From positions 1 through 60,226 of the forward strand of contig CALXSE010000013.1 of assembly GCA_944391085.1 (NCBI GenBank): a DNA stretch of 60,226 nt. The letters are read 5' to 3'. The stretch comes from an uncultured Kiritimatiellota bacterium (lineage in GTDB: Bacteria; Verrucomicrobiota; Kiritimatiellia; RFP12; DVOR01). This document shows, in pieces, positions 16,165 through 25,096 of this stretch. Position 1 is the stretch's first letter. Each line of letters opens with the position of its first letter. The notes beneath the pieces were generated by a model, which did no database searches, was not told the DNA's origin, and saw only the letters and a list, made by a program, of their open reading frames with translations. The position numbers and the translations under genes are program-made.

Positions 16165-17478
16165 TTACTTGACGAGTTCTTCGATGTTGGCCGCGGGCTT
16201 GGAGAAGCAGACGGTGTAAAGGAGGATGTAGGCGAGGGCCAGACCCGGCACGATGAAGGAGACCATGTAGGAGACGCCGGAGTCGATGAGCTGGCCCTGG
16301 ATGAGCTGGAAGATGCCGCCGCCGACGACCATCGTCATGAAGAGGCCGGAGGCCGCGGCGGTGTACTTGCCGAGCTTTTCGGTGGCGAGGTTGAAGATGG
16401 CCGGCCACATCACCGAGGCGCAGAGGCCGCAGAGGGCGAAGAAGACGGCCGCGAGGGGCACGTCAACCAGCTTCACGCCGCCATCCAGCACGGGCATCTT
16501 GGCGGCCACGTCGGTGGTCTGGGTGCCGATGAGGATGAAGAGGATGGCCGCGGTGGAGGTGACCGTCATCATCACGCGCGAGGAGACCATGCCGCCGATG
16601 GCCGCGCCGATGAGGCGGCCCACGAACATCAGCAGGAAGTAGACGCCGACGACCGCGCCGGCGATGGCGGCGGCGTTGCCAGAGGCCGCAAGCGGGCCGC
16701 CTTCGGCGGTGAGCCACTGGGTCATCACGCCGGGGATGCCGGCCTCGACGCCCATGTAGGCGAAGATGGCCAGCACGCCGAGGAGGCAGTGGCGGAAGCG
16801 GAGGGGGGCGAAGGCGCCGATCTTTTCCGTGACGACGGCCTGCTCGGGGTCCTTGATGGCGATCAGGGAGATGATGACGAAGGAGACCGCGAAGACGCCG
16901 AGGGCGATGTACATCAGCAGGTCGCAATCGGCCATCGAGGTCTCCGCCGTCACGGCGCCGATGAGCGAGCCGACGATGAGCGGCGTGACGGTGGCGGTGA
17001 GGGAGTTGAAGGTCATGCCGGCCATGTTGAGCTGGTTGCCGCGCTTGCCGCCGCCGCCCAGGAGGTTGAGCATCGGGTTGACGACCATGTTGAGCAGGCA
17101 GGCCGAGATGCCGCCGACGAAGCCGCCCACCAGGTAGACGCCGTAGGGCAGGGCGACGCCGCCGTCCATCGGCAGCTTGCCGGAGAGCAGCTGGACAGCC
17201 ATGGCCACGAAGCCGGCGGCGATGCCGATGAGCGCGGTCTTCTTGTAGCCCACGCGCCCGAGCAGCTTGCCGGCGGGGATGCCCATGAAGAGGTAGGCCA
17301 CGAAGACCATGGCGTTACCCAGCATCGCCAGCATGGTGGAGTTCTTGATGGCCTCCTGCGCCTTCCAGACGTTGGAGAGCGGTTGGCCAAGGTAGGTGAC
17401 GAACGCGATCATGCCGCAGAGGAACATCATCGTGATGACGGCAACCCAATTGATGCCGTTTTTCTCTTCAGTGCTCAT
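16165..17478 (-). CDS. MFS sugar permease (FucP/GluP-like)
   Basis: This 437-residue integral membrane protein has about 12 hydrophobic segments and resembles the FHS group of sugar:proton symporters (N-terminal TMMFLCGMIAFVTYLGQPL, then GIPAGKLLGRVGYKKTAL in the first cytoplasmic loop). It would import galactose or a related hexose. An ATG lies 15 bp further upstream, but GGAG at nine bases favours the ATG at 17478. It sits between mutarotase and galactokinase with short gaps, so uptake and first metabolism are in one transcript. Confidence 0.85.
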   Translation of the reverse strand: MSTEEKNGINWVAVITMMFLCGMIAFVTYLGQPLSNVWKAQEAIKNSTMLAMLGNAMVFVAYLFMGIPAGKLLGRVGYKKTALIGIAAGFVAMAVQLLSGKLPMDGGVALPYGVYLVGGFVGGISACLLNMVVNPMLNLLGGGGKRGNQLNMAGMTFNSLTATVTPLIVGSLIGAVTAETSMADCDLLMYIALGVFAVSFVIISLIAIKDPEQAVVTEKIGAFAPLRFRHCLLGVLAIFAYMGVEAGIPGVMTQWLTAEGGPLAASGNAAAIAGAVVGVYFLLMFVGRLIGAAIGGMVSSRVMMTVTSTAAILFILIGTQTTDVAAKMPVLDGGVKLVDVPLAAVFFALCGLCASVMWPAIFNLATEKLGKYTAAASGLFMTMVVGGGIFQLIQGQLIDSGVSYMVSFIVPGLALAYILLYTVCFSKPAANIEELVK

Positions 17479-17511
17479 TGTGGAATGCTCCATGGATGGT
17501 GAGAGGCGGGC

Positions 17512-18651
17512 TTAGCGCCTGGGGAAGCGGAACTCGGTGACGGACTGCATCACGTCGCCGGGGCGCAGGATGACGCTCGGGAAGCCCGGGTGGTTCACGC
17601 TGTCGGCGAAGTGCTGGGTCTCAAGGGCGACGCCGCCGCGGCGGCAGGTGGGGCCCTCGGGGGTGACGAGGCCGTCGGGGATGTAGTTGCCGGTGTAGAC
17701 CTGCATACCGGGCTGGTCGGTCCAGACCTCCAGCGCCAGGCCGTCGGGCGAGGCGAGGGTGGCGGCGTGGGCCAGCTGGCCGGGCGCGTGGTCGAGGACG
17801 AAGTTGTGGTCGTAGCCCGCGCCGTAGCGGATTTGGTCGTTGTCCGCGTCCACGTCGTCGCCCAGGCGGCGGGTGGCGGTGAAGTCGAAGGGCGTGCCGG
17901 CCACGGGCGCGAGCTCGCCGGTGGGAATGAGCCCGGCGTTCACGGGGGTGTAGCGCGTGGCGTTCACGCGCAGGGTGTGGTCGAGGACGTCGCCCTGGGC
18001 GCAACCTTTGAGGTTCCAGTAGGCGTGCTGGGTGAGGGCCAGGGGGGTGGGCGCGTCGCAGGTTGCATGGTAGACGATGCGCCAGGTGTTCTCGGGGGTG
18101 AGGACGTAGAGCACGTCCACATGCACCGCGCCGGGGTAGCCCTGGTCGCCGTCAGGCGAGTCGAGGGACAGGAGCAGGCAGGCGTCGTCCTCGGTGTAAT
18201 GGCCCTGGCCGCGCGCCCACTCGGGGGCGAGGCTCTCGGTGCCCTTGAAGAAGGCCTTGAGCTTCCAGAGCCTGGCGTTGAAGCCCTGCTCGCCGCCGTG
18301 GAGGGCGCAGGGGATGCCGCCGGGGGCATTGTTCGTGGCGAGGGTGTAATCCTTGCCGTCCAAGGAGAAGCGCCCGCCGGCGATGCGGTTCGCCACGCGG
18401 CCGATGAGCTGCCCGTAATAGGGCTCCTTGAGCCAGCCTTCCAGCGTGTCGGGGCCGACGATGACGTTGCGCGGCTTCCCGTCCGGCCCCGGCACGACGA
18501 AACGGCGCACCGTGCCGCCATACTCCAGCACCTCGAGCTCCGCGCCCAGGCCGTTCTTCAGGGTGTAACGCAATACCACCGTGCCGTCGGGTAGCTTCCC
18601 GAACTGCTCCACTTCCACGATGGGGTCAGGCTTCCGCTCCTCTTCGCTCAT
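17512..18651 (-). CDS. galM: Aldose 1-epimerase (mutarotase)
   Basis: GalM interconverts alpha and beta anomers of galactose or glucose; galactokinase uses the alpha form. The 379-residue protein carries FVVPGPDGKPRNVIVG, IGRVANRIAGGRFSLDGK, the catalytic-histidine segment LTQHAYWNLKG and the later YDHNFVLDH. GGAGGA precedes ATG 18651. It is first in the galactose operon. No signal peptide is seen, so it acts in the cytoplasm. Confidence 0.93.
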   Translation of the reverse strand: MSEEERKPDPIVEVEQFGKLPDGTVVLRYTLKNGLGAELEVLEYGGTVRRFVVPGPDGKPRNVIVGPDTLEGWLKEPYYGQLIGRVANRIAGGRFSLDGKDYTLATNNAPGGIPCALHGGEQGFNARLWKLKAFFKGTESLAPEWARGQGHYTEDDACLLLSLDSPDGDQGYPGAVHVDVLYVLTPENTWRIVYHATCDAPTPLALTQHAYWNLKGCAQGDVLDHTLRVNATRYTPVNAGLIPTGELAPVAGTPFDFTATRRLGDDVDADNDQIRYGAGYDHNFVLDHAPGQLAHAATLASPDGLALEVWTDQPGMQVYTGNYIPDGLVTPEGPTCRRGGVALETQHFADSVNHPGFPSVILRPGDVMQSVTEFRFPRR

Positions 18652-18700
18652 AAATCCTCCTTTCGGGCGCGCCCCTTCGGCTCGCCCACTTTCTTACGTT

Positions 18701-18739
18701 ATGATACTCCCCGCGCCGCCCAAACGCAAGCCTTTTTTT
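18701..18739 (-). promoter_or_regulatory. Galactose operon promoter with A-tract
   Basis: On the minus strand, TTGCGT (18729-18724) and TATCAT (18706-18701) are 17 bp apart, with an A7 tract immediately upstream (18739-18733). The same arrangement is seen before both tRNA units. No operator dyad for a galactose repressor was obvious. Confidence 0.7.
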
Positions 18740-18847
18740 CCCGCTCCCCGCCGCCCCCTTGCCGAGGGGCGGAGCGCGGGGGCCGCGGGGGAAGGGTGCC
18801 CTCGGCAGGGGAAAAGGGCGCGGGGTGCCGGGGACGGGGATTTGTGG

Positions 18848-18853
18848 TAGAAT
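18848..18853 (+). promoter_or_regulatory. -10 box close to the exonuclease start
   Basis: TAGAAT ends 10 bp before the ATG at 18864. Initiation 6-7 bp downstream would leave a leader of only about four bases and no room for a ribosome binding site. No good -35 is visible. Confidence 0.45.
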
Positions 18854-18863
18854 GGGGGGCGTT

Positions 18864-19691
18864 ATGAAGCATGTGTTTCCGATTGCGCTGAGGCGGCCGC
18901 TGGTGGTGTTCGACATCGAGGCGACGGGACTCTCGCCGCGGGCCGACCGCGTCATCGAGCTGGCGGCGCTGCGGCTGAACCCGGACGGTTCGCGGGATGA
19001 CCGCGTGTGGTTGCTGAACCCCGGGGTGAAGATCCCCGTGGAATCGATCGCCATCCACGGCATCACGGACGCGGAGGTGGCCGGGTGCCCGACCTTCGCG
19101 GAAAAGGCGCTGGAGATCTATTCCTTCTTCGAGGGGTGCGACCTGGGGGGCTTCTCCGTGGGGTACTTCGACGCGCAGATCCTGAACGAGGAGTTCCTGC
19201 GCTGCGGCATCAACACCTTCCATCCCGAGGCCCGGGCGATGGTGGACGCGCAGAAGATCTTCCACAAGCGCGAGCCGCGCGACCTGACGGCGGCGTTGAA
19301 GTTCTATTGCGGCAAGGATTTGGGCGAGGCCGCGCACGGGGCGCTGGCGGACGCGGAAGCGACGCTGGAGGTGCTGGCCGGCGAGCTGGAGAAGTATCCC
19401 GACCTGCCGCGGGACGTGGAGGCGCTGGACAAGCTCTTCAACCCCGTCGACCCGCTGAACGTGGACCGCTCCGGCAAGTGGCGCTGGGTGGGGGGCGAGG
19501 TGACGGTGAACTTCGGCAAGAAAAAAGGCGCCAGGCTGCGCGACCTGATGGCCGACCGGCTGGACGGCCACTCGTTCCTGAAGTGGATCGTGCGCAGCGA
19601 CCTGCCCGAGGACACGCGGGCGGTGGCCGAGAACGCGCTGCGCGGCTTCGTGCCGACGCGCGCGGGCGGCGCAAGGCAGGCCCAGGCTTGA
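18864..19691 (+). CDS. DEDDh 3'-5' exonuclease (DnaQ/epsilon-like)
   Basis: This 275-residue protein has the exonuclease fold: FDIEATG (D17, E19), HGITDAEV and a C-terminal H-x4-D in HGALADAEAT. Such enzymes proofread DNA or process RNA ends. A roughly 100-residue extension follows the domain (HSFLKWIVRSDLP region), a tail often seen in stand-alone bacterial DnaQ-like proteins. The upstream frame is open, but earlier starts would overlap or precede the -10 box, so ATG 18864 is preferred. The plsC-like gene follows after 12 bp. Confidence 0.87.
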   Translation: MKHVFPIALRRPLVVFDIEATGLSPRADRVIELAALRLNPDGSRDDRVWLLNPGVKIPVESIAIHGITDAEVAGCPTFAEKALEIYSFFEGCDLGGFSVGYFDAQILNEEFLRCGINTFHPEARAMVDAQKIFHKREPRDLTAALKFYCGKDLGEAAHGALADAEATLEVLAGELEKYPDLPRDVEALDKLFNPVDPLNVDRSGKWRWVGGEVTVNFGKKKGARLRDLMADRLDGHSFLKWIVRSDLPEDTRAVAENALRGFVPTRAGGARQAQA

Positions 19692-19703
19692 GGAGGAAGG
19701 ACG

Positions 19704-20534
19704 ATGAGGCAGGTGCGTGAGTTCATGGCGCGCTTCAGCGAAACGGGGGCGTACCGGACGCCGCCGGAGGCGCTGGGAAAACCGCGGAAAAACGGCTGGG
19801 CGACGTCGCTGGCCTACAACGTGCGCGCACTGGGCGGCTCGATGCTCCGCGGCGGCTGGCTGGCGCGCAAACCCGGCCGCTTCACCGACGAGCGCTGGCA
19901 GGAGTGCGGCTTCCACCTCTTCTGGGAGACGGAGCGCATGGGCACGGAGGTGATCCTGGAGGGCTTCGAGAAGCTCAAGGGCATCGGCCCGGCGGTGATC
20001 GTCTCCAACCACATGAGCCTGTACGAGACCTTCGCCTTCCCGCCGCTGCTGCTGGGGTTCTTCGACGACGTGGCCATCGTGCTCAAGGAGTCGCTGCTGA
20101 GAATCCCCTTCCTGGGGCGGACGTTCGCCACGCGCAAGACCATCCCCGTGGGCCGCGCCGACCCGCGCGCCGACCTCAAGACGGTGCTCGAGCGCGGCGA
20201 GCGGTTCATCCGCGAGGACAAGGCCGCGATCGTGCTCTACCCGCAGTCCACCCGCCAGCCCTTCTTCGACTGCAACCACTTCAATACGCTGGGCGTGAAG
20301 CTGGCGCAGAACGCCGGCGTGCCCGTGGTGCCGGTGGCCGGGCAGACGGCCTTCCTGGGCGTGGGCAAGTGGACGAAGGACTTCGGGCCGGTGGACGTGA
20401 CCGCGCCGGTGCGCTTCGCCTGCGGGCCGGTGCTGGAGGCGACGCGCGCGACGGCCAAGGCCGCCCAGGCGCAGTGCGTCGACTTCATCGCCTCCAAGCT
20501 CGAGGAATGGGGGAAAGTGGAGGTGCGGCGATGA
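19704..20534 (+). CDS. PlsC-like lysophospholipid acyltransferase
   Basis: This 276-residue protein has the acyltransferase layout, but the active-site motif is SNHMSLYE (H103 to E108). That is H-x4-E instead of the usual H-x4-D, and the FPEGTR motif is replaced by YPQSTRQ (179-185). It probably acylates a lysophospholipid or related acceptor at the inner membrane, but the changes suggest a divergent subfamily. GAGGAAGG precedes the ATG at 19704. Its stop overlaps the start of the secreted esterase. Confidence 0.78.
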   Translation: MRQVREFMARFSETGAYRTPPEALGKPRKNGWATSLAYNVRALGGSMLRGGWLARKPGRFTDERWQECGFHLFWETERMGTEVILEGFEKLKGIGPAVIVSNHMSLYETFAFPPLLLGFFDDVAIVLKESLLRIPFLGRTFATRKTIPVGRADPRADLKTVLERGERFIREDKAAIVLYPQSTRQPFFDCNHFNTLGVKLAQNAGVPVVPVAGQTAFLGVGKWTKDFGPVDVTAPVRFACGPVLEATRATAKAAQAQCVDFIASKLEEWGKVEVRR

Positions 20535-21382
20535 GGCGGCTGTTTCGCGCGGCGTGCGCGGCGTGCGCGCTGGCCCTGGCGGCGCCCGCCGGGGCGCAGT
20601 TCGCCATCACCGACTGCTTCAGCGCCGCGGTCATCACCAACAGCCTGGGCGAGACGATGCCCGTGCGCGTATGGCGGAAGTACAAGCCCAAAGACCTGCC
20701 GGTGCCGGTGGTGGTGCTCCTCCACGGCAGCGGCGAGTGCGGCATGGACAACGCCAAGAACCTGAGCAACTTCGGCGAGCTGCACAAGACCGTCCTCCTC
20801 GACGACGAGCTGCCCCCCGCCCTCTGGGCCATCCCCCAGTGCACGCGGATGAGCCCATGGGTGCGCAGCCTGGCCTTCCAGCCGGACTACCGCCAGCCGC
20901 GCTACCCCGCCCCCGCCCTGCGCTCGGTCAAGGAATGGGTGGACGGCCTCATCGCGCAAGGCGTGGCCGACCCCGACCGCATCTACATCGGCGGCCTCTC
21001 GCTGGGCGGCTTCGGCACGTGGGACGCGATCGAGCGCTGGCCGGACTACTTCGCGGCGGCCGTGCCGGTGTGCGGCGGCGGCTCCCTCGAGGAAAAGGCC
21101 GTGCGGAACGCGGCCACCACCTCCATCTGGGTCTTCCACGGCGAGCGCGACGGCAACGTGAGCGTCGAATGCTCGCGGCGCCTGGTCAAGGCCCTGCGCG
21201 AGGCCGGGGCGGGCCCCAAGTACACCGAGTTCGCCGGGGCGGGCCACCCCATCTGGAACCGCGTCTTCGGAGACGCGGCGGTGCTGCGCTGGATGTTCCG
21301 CCAGCGGCGCGGCGAGCCCGAAAAGGCCGCGCGCACGGACGGTTTCCTCGGGCGGCTGAAAAGCTACGTCACGCCGGAATGA
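20531..21382 (+). CDS. Secreted alpha/beta-hydrolase (esterase/PHB-depolymerase-like)
   Basis: This 283-residue protein starts with a signal peptide (AACAACALALAAPAGAQ, cleavage about residue 23). A hydrolase fold follows: LLHGSGECG for the oxyanion region, nucleophile Ser in GLSLGGFGTW, acid in HGERDGNV and His in GAGHPIW. It resembles the prolyl-oligopeptidase-like and dienelactone-hydrolase-like esterases used on plant polysaccharide esters. Its ATG overlaps the acyltransferase stop by four bases. Substrate unknown. Confidence 0.82.
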   Translation: MRRLFRAACAACALALAAPAGAQFAITDCFSAAVITNSLGETMPVRVWRKYKPKDLPVPVVVLLHGSGECGMDNAKNLSNFGELHKTVLLDDELPPALWAIPQCTRMSPWVRSLAFQPDYRQPRYPAPALRSVKEWVDGLIAQGVADPDRIYIGGLSLGGFGTWDAIERWPDYFAAAVPVCGGGSLEEKAVRNAATTSIWVFHGERDGNVSVECSRRLVKALREAGAGPKYTEFAGAGHPIWNRVFGDAAVLRWMFRQRRGEPEKAARTDGFLGRLKSYVTPE

Positions 21383-21405
21383 ATTCAAGGAAGAAGGATC
21401 CCGCA

Positions 21406-22464
21406 ATGGTCAAAGTCAAACTCATCGGCGCCACGGGTTACGGCGGCATCGGGCTGATCGAGCTCCTCGCCGGCCACCCCGAGGCGGAAATCACGGCCCT
21501 GGTGGCGCGGGAGGACGTCGGCAAACGCATCTGCGAGGTCTACCCCCACCTCGAAGGCTTCTGCGACCTGCCGATCCTCGACGCGGCCGACCCGCGCGCG
21601 GCGGAGGCCGAAGCCGACGTCGTCGTCTTCTCCACGCCCGACCGCGTGGGGATGTTCGAGGCCGGCAAGGCGCTCGCGCAGGGCGCGAAGGTGCTCGACT
21701 TCTCGGGCGACTTCCGCTTCACCACGCCCGAGGCCTACGCCGACTACGCCACGCGCCACGGCAAGGACCCGAGGCACGCCGCCCCCGAGCTCCTGGGCAG
21801 GAACGCCTACGGCCTGGCCGAGCTCCACCGCGAGACGATCCGGAAGGCCCCCGTGGTGGGCAACCCGGGGTGCTTCGCCTGCAGCTGCATCCTGGGGCTG
21901 GCGCCGGCGGCGAAGGCGCGGCTCTTCGAGCCCACGAGCGTCATCTGCGACTGCAAGACGGGCGTCTCCGGCGCGGGCAAGAAGCTCGCCGCCACCCATC
22001 ACTTCCCCGCGCGCCACGAAAACATGAACGCCTACCGGCTGGCCGGGCACCAGCACGTCTGCGAGGTGGAACGCGAGCTGGGCCTGCAATACGGCCAGGA
22101 CGTCCGCCTCACCTTCACGGCGCAGGTCGTCCCCCTCTGCCGCGGCATCATGAGCACGCTCTACGCCCAGCTCCTCGCGCCGCTCCCCGAGGACGACGCC
22201 GTGGCGCTTTACCGGGAGTTCTACAAGGACGCGCCCTTCGTGCGGGTCTACGGCCCAGACGCGCCCATCGGCACGAACTGCGTCTCGCGCACGAACTTCT
22301 GCGACCTGGTGGTGAGCGTGGACGCGCGCACCGGGCGCCTGCGCGTGGTCTCGTACATCGACAACCTGATGAAGGGGCAGGCGGGCTCGGCCCTCCAGAA
22401 CATCAACCTCATGTCCGGCCTGCCCGAGACGCTCGGGCTCATGCGCTCGGGCCTCTACCCCTGA
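21406..22464 (+). CDS. argC: N-acetyl-gamma-glutamyl-phosphate reductase
   Basis: ArgC reduces N-acetylglutamyl phosphate to the semialdehyde with NADPH, the third step of arginine synthesis. The 352-residue protein has the Rossmann start KLIGATGYGGIGLIELL and catalytic Cys in VGNPGCFACS. It also has CDCKTGVSGAGKK, and HQHVCEVERELG near the substrate site. ATG 21406 follows AAGGAAGAAGGA. The other arg genes are not here. It lies between unrelated genes in a long plus-strand run. Confidence 0.94.
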   Translation: MVKVKLIGATGYGGIGLIELLAGHPEAEITALVAREDVGKRICEVYPHLEGFCDLPILDAADPRAAEAEADVVVFSTPDRVGMFEAGKALAQGAKVLDFSGDFRFTTPEAYADYATRHGKDPRHAAPELLGRNAYGLAELHRETIRKAPVVGNPGCFACSCILGLAPAAKARLFEPTSVICDCKTGVSGAGKKLAATHHFPARHENMNAYRLAGHQHVCEVERELGLQYGQDVRLTFTAQVVPLCRGIMSTLYAQLLAPLPEDDAVALYREFYKDAPFVRVYGPDAPIGTNCVSRTNFCDLVVSVDARTGRLRVVSYIDNLMKGQAGSALQNINLMSGLPETLGLMRSGLYP

Positions 22465-22472
22465 GGAACGCC

Positions 22473-23432
22473 GTGAAGAAACCCGTCCCCAAAGCCAAGC
22501 ACGCGGGCCTCGGCCGCGGCCTTGACGCCCTCATCGCCCAGCCCCAGGCCCCCGCAGGCGCCGCCGCGCGCCCGCCCCTGGCCCCCATCGCCAAGCCCGC
22601 GCCCGTGAACGAGCTGCTCGCCGGGAGCGTCCTCACCCTCCCCGCCGCCGAGATCGTCCGCTCCCCCTGGCAGCCGCGCCAGGCCTTCGACGAGGAGGCC
22701 CTGCGCGAGCTCGCCGACTCCATCAAGGCCAACGGCATCATCCAGCCCCTCGTCTGCCGCAAGCGCGCCGACGGGCGCTTCGAGCTCATCGGCGGCGAGC
22801 GCCGCCTCCGCGCCGCGGGCCTCGCCGGGCTCACGCACGTGCCCGTCATCCTCGTGGAGGCCGAGGACCGCAAGGCCGCCGAGCTGGCCATCGTCGAGAA
22901 CATCCAGCGCGCCGACCTCAACGCCATCGAGGAGGCCGAGGGCTACCGCACGCTCGCCGAGCGCTTCGGCCTGACCCAGGGCGAAGTGGCCGAGCGCGTG
23001 GGCAAGGCCCGCCCCACCGTCGTCAACGCCCTGCGCCTGCTCGACCTGCCGGACGAGACCAAGGCCATGGTCGCCGACGGCCGCCTCTCCCCCGGCCACG
23101 CCAAGGTGCTCCTGGCCCTGGCGCGCACCGAGGACCGCATCCGCCTGGGCCGCCGCGCCGTCTCCGAGAACCTGACCGTCCGCGCCCTGGAGCGCGCCGT
23201 GGCCCAGCTCGCCTCCCCCATCGCCCCCCGCGCGGCGAAGAGCGACCTGCCCGCCGCGTACCTGCGCGACCTCACCGACCGCCTGCACGCCCACTTCGGC
23301 ACGGCGGTGCGCGTGACCCCCGGCCGAACCCTCCCCAACGGCCGCCACGCCAAGGGCACCCTCGAGCTGGATTTCTACGACAACGCGGACCTCGACCGCA
23401 TCCTCGACCTGATCGGCGTGCGGATGGACTGA
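22473..23432 (+). CDS. parB: ParB/Spo0J-family chromosome partition protein
   Basis: This 319-residue DNA-binding protein loads at parS sites and spreads using CTP. Visible parts: GLGRGLDALI at the N-terminus, then the ParB core with RSPWQPRQAFDEEALREL, GERRLRAA (CTP-binding box 2) and ENIQRADLNAIEEAEGY. The KorB-like helix-turn-helix follows (TQGEVAERVGKARPTVVNALRLLDLP), then a C-terminal dimer domain. The start is GTG 22473 with TGAGGA upstream. parA is not adjacent, which is unusual. I saw no canonical parS 16-mer nearby. Confidence 0.93.
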   Translation: MKKPVPKAKHAGLGRGLDALIAQPQAPAGAAARPPLAPIAKPAPVNELLAGSVLTLPAAEIVRSPWQPRQAFDEEALRELADSIKANGIIQPLVCRKRADGRFELIGGERRLRAAGLAGLTHVPVILVEAEDRKAAELAIVENIQRADLNAIEEAEGYRTLAERFGLTQGEVAERVGKARPTVVNALRLLDLPDETKAMVADGRLSPGHAKVLLALARTEDRIRLGRRAVSENLTVRALERAVAQLASPIAPRAAKSDLPAAYLRDLTDRLHAHFGTAVRVTPGRTLPNGRHAKGTLELDFYDNADLDRILDLIGVRMD

Positions 23433-23438
23433 CCCACA

Positions 23439-24281
23439 ATGACGCGGCGCGCCCCCCTGCCCTTCCTCTGCGCGGCCCTGGCCCTGGCCCTGGGCTGCGG
23501 CGGCGGCCCCACCGCGGCGGACCGCGCCGTGGGCGAGGCCGCGCTGGCCCATGCGGAGGCCCTCTGCGCCGAACGCCCGTCGCGCGACGCGGGGCGGGGA
23601 AGCGTGGCGGCGGCGGAGTGGATCGCCGCGCGCCTGCCCGCCGAGGGGACGCAGGTGGAGCGCTTCGAGGGGGCGCCGGGCCCGATGGCGAACGTCTGGC
23701 ACTGCCGCGTGGGGCGGCCCGTCGCGGTGCTCGCCTCGCACTTCGACACCAAGGCGGGCATCCCGGGCTTCGTGGGCGCGAACGACGGGGCCTCCACCAC
23801 CGGGCTCCTGCTGGCCCTGGCGGCGGAAGGGACTTTGCCGGCGGCGTACCTCTTCCTCGACGGCGAGGAGTGCCGCGCGGCCTACGGCGCGAACGACGGG
23901 CTGCACGGGAGCTGGCACGCGGCACGCTCGGGGCGGATTCCCAGGGACGTCCCCGTGATCGTGCTGGACATGCTCGGCGACGCGGGGTTCAACCCCGGGC
24001 TGGCCTCGAACGGCTCGCCGTGGCTGAACGGGATCCTGCGCCGCGCGGCCCGGGAGGCTGGCGTGGGGGTGGGCGACGCGGGGGCGGTGGTGGACGACCA
24101 TCTGCCCTTTGTGGCGGAAGGGTACCGCGCCGCAGATTTGATCGATTTTGAGTATGGCCCGGGCAACGCCTGGTGGCACACCGCGCAGGACGAGCCGGGC
24201 AAGCTGAGCGCCGGGTCGTTGGCACGGGCCGCGGCGGTGGTGCGCCGGGCCGTGGCGCTGTTGGAGCGAGAAGCAAGATGA
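23439..24281 (+). CDS. Lipoprotein glutaminyl-cyclase-like M28 metallopeptidase
   Basis: This 280-residue protein begins with a lipoprotein signal (lipobox ALGC, Cys about residue 20). It has M28/QC metal-site motifs: SHFDTK, GANDGAS, LDGEECRAAYG with DGLHGSWHAAR, VLDMLGDAG and a late HLPF. The DGEE-then-GSWHA pattern resembles glutaminyl-peptide cyclotransferases more than aminopeptidases. It would act on the periplasmic side of a membrane. Its stop overlaps the next ATG, starting a four-gene coupled block. Confidence 0.82.
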   Translation: MTRRAPLPFLCAALALALGCGGGPTAADRAVGEAALAHAEALCAERPSRDAGRGSVAAAEWIAARLPAEGTQVERFEGAPGPMANVWHCRVGRPVAVLASHFDTKAGIPGFVGANDGASTTGLLLALAAEGTLPAAYLFLDGEECRAAYGANDGLHGSWHAARSGRIPRDVPVIVLDMLGDAGFNPGLASNGSPWLNGILRRAAREAGVGVGDAGAVVDDHLPFVAEGYRAADLIDFEYGPGNAWWHTAQDEPGKLSAGSLARAAAVVRRAVALLEREAR

Positions 24282-25096
24282 TTACCGTGATCCTGAACGT
24301 GTTGGCGGCGGTGGCCGTGGGCGTGGCGCTCACGCTGGCGGGCGCGTCGCCGTGGTATTGGTCGATCGTGTGGGGGGCGCTCGTGCTCGTGGCCGGGCAG
24401 CTGGCCGTGGGCTGGGTGCTCCGGCGGCGGCTGGGCGCGGTGAACGCGCAGGTGCAGGCCGTGATGCAGGCCGCCCAGGCCAACATGCAGGCCAAGCTCC
24501 GGCGTTGGCGCACCCGGCAGATGACCAACCAGAAGGCCGCCGAGGCCGAGCTGGCCCGGGACCGGGACGCGATGATCGCCGAGGTGCAGGCGATCCTCCG
24601 CCCGCTCGAGCGTTACCGGCTGTGGATCCCGCTCCTGGGCAGGCAGCTGGCGACGATGGAGTTGCAGTTCGCCTGGCAGAAGAAGGATTGGGCGCGGGTG
24701 GATGAGCTGCTCCCGCGGGCCCTGTTCGTGGAGCCGCTCCTGGTCTGCATGAAGCTGGCGCGGCTGTGGAGGCGCGAGGCCCCCACCGAGGAGCTCCGCA
24801 AGGTTTTCCGCAAGGCCACGCGCCGGGCGCGCTACGGCACCACCGCGCTCGTCTACGCCACCTATTCCTGGATGCTCCTGAAGCGCGGGGAGGTGGACGA
24901 GGCCTTCAGGGCGCTCGTCGAGGCCGACAAGAAGAATGAGCACGCCACGCTCAAGGCCAACCGCGACGCCCTGGCGAACAACCGCCTGGCCCACTTCAGC
25001 AACGCCGGCTTCGGCGAGGAGTGGTACGCGCTCTTCCTGGAAGAGCCCAAGCTCCGCGCCCCGCGTGTCCGCAACCCAACCCGTTATTTCCAGTGA
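24278..25096 (+). CDS. Membrane-anchored coiled-coil/TPR-like protein, unknown function
   Basis: This 272-residue protein has two N-terminal membrane helices (about 1-22 and 27-48), a charged coiled coil (about 50-110) and then helical repeats resembling tetratricopeptide units (for example RALFVEPLLVCMKLARLW and YATYSWMLLKRGEVDEAFRAL). The family is not recognised. The ATG overlaps the stop of the lipoprotein gene and its own stop overlaps the next start, so it is tightly coupled to both. A scaffold role at the inner membrane is plausible. Confidence 0.7.
   Translation: MITVILNVLAAVAVGVALTLAGASPWYWSIVWGALVLVAGQLAVGWVLRRRLGAVNAQVQAVMQAAQANMQAKLRRWRTRQMTNQKAAEAELARDRDAMIAEVQAILRPLERYRLWIPLLGRQLATMELQFAWQKKDWARVDELLPRALFVEPLLVCMKLARLWRREAPTEELRKVFRKATRRARYGTTALVYATYSWMLLKRGEVDEAFRALVEADKKNEHATLKANRDALANNRLAHFSNAGFGEEWYALFLEEPKLRAPRVRNPTRYFQ

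Noticed and set aside
18735..18840. Longer N-terminus for the exonuclease starting at 18759
   Set aside because: The added residues are Gly/Arg-rich and would need a transcript beginning upstream of the -10 box. The DEDD fold begins at ATG 18864.
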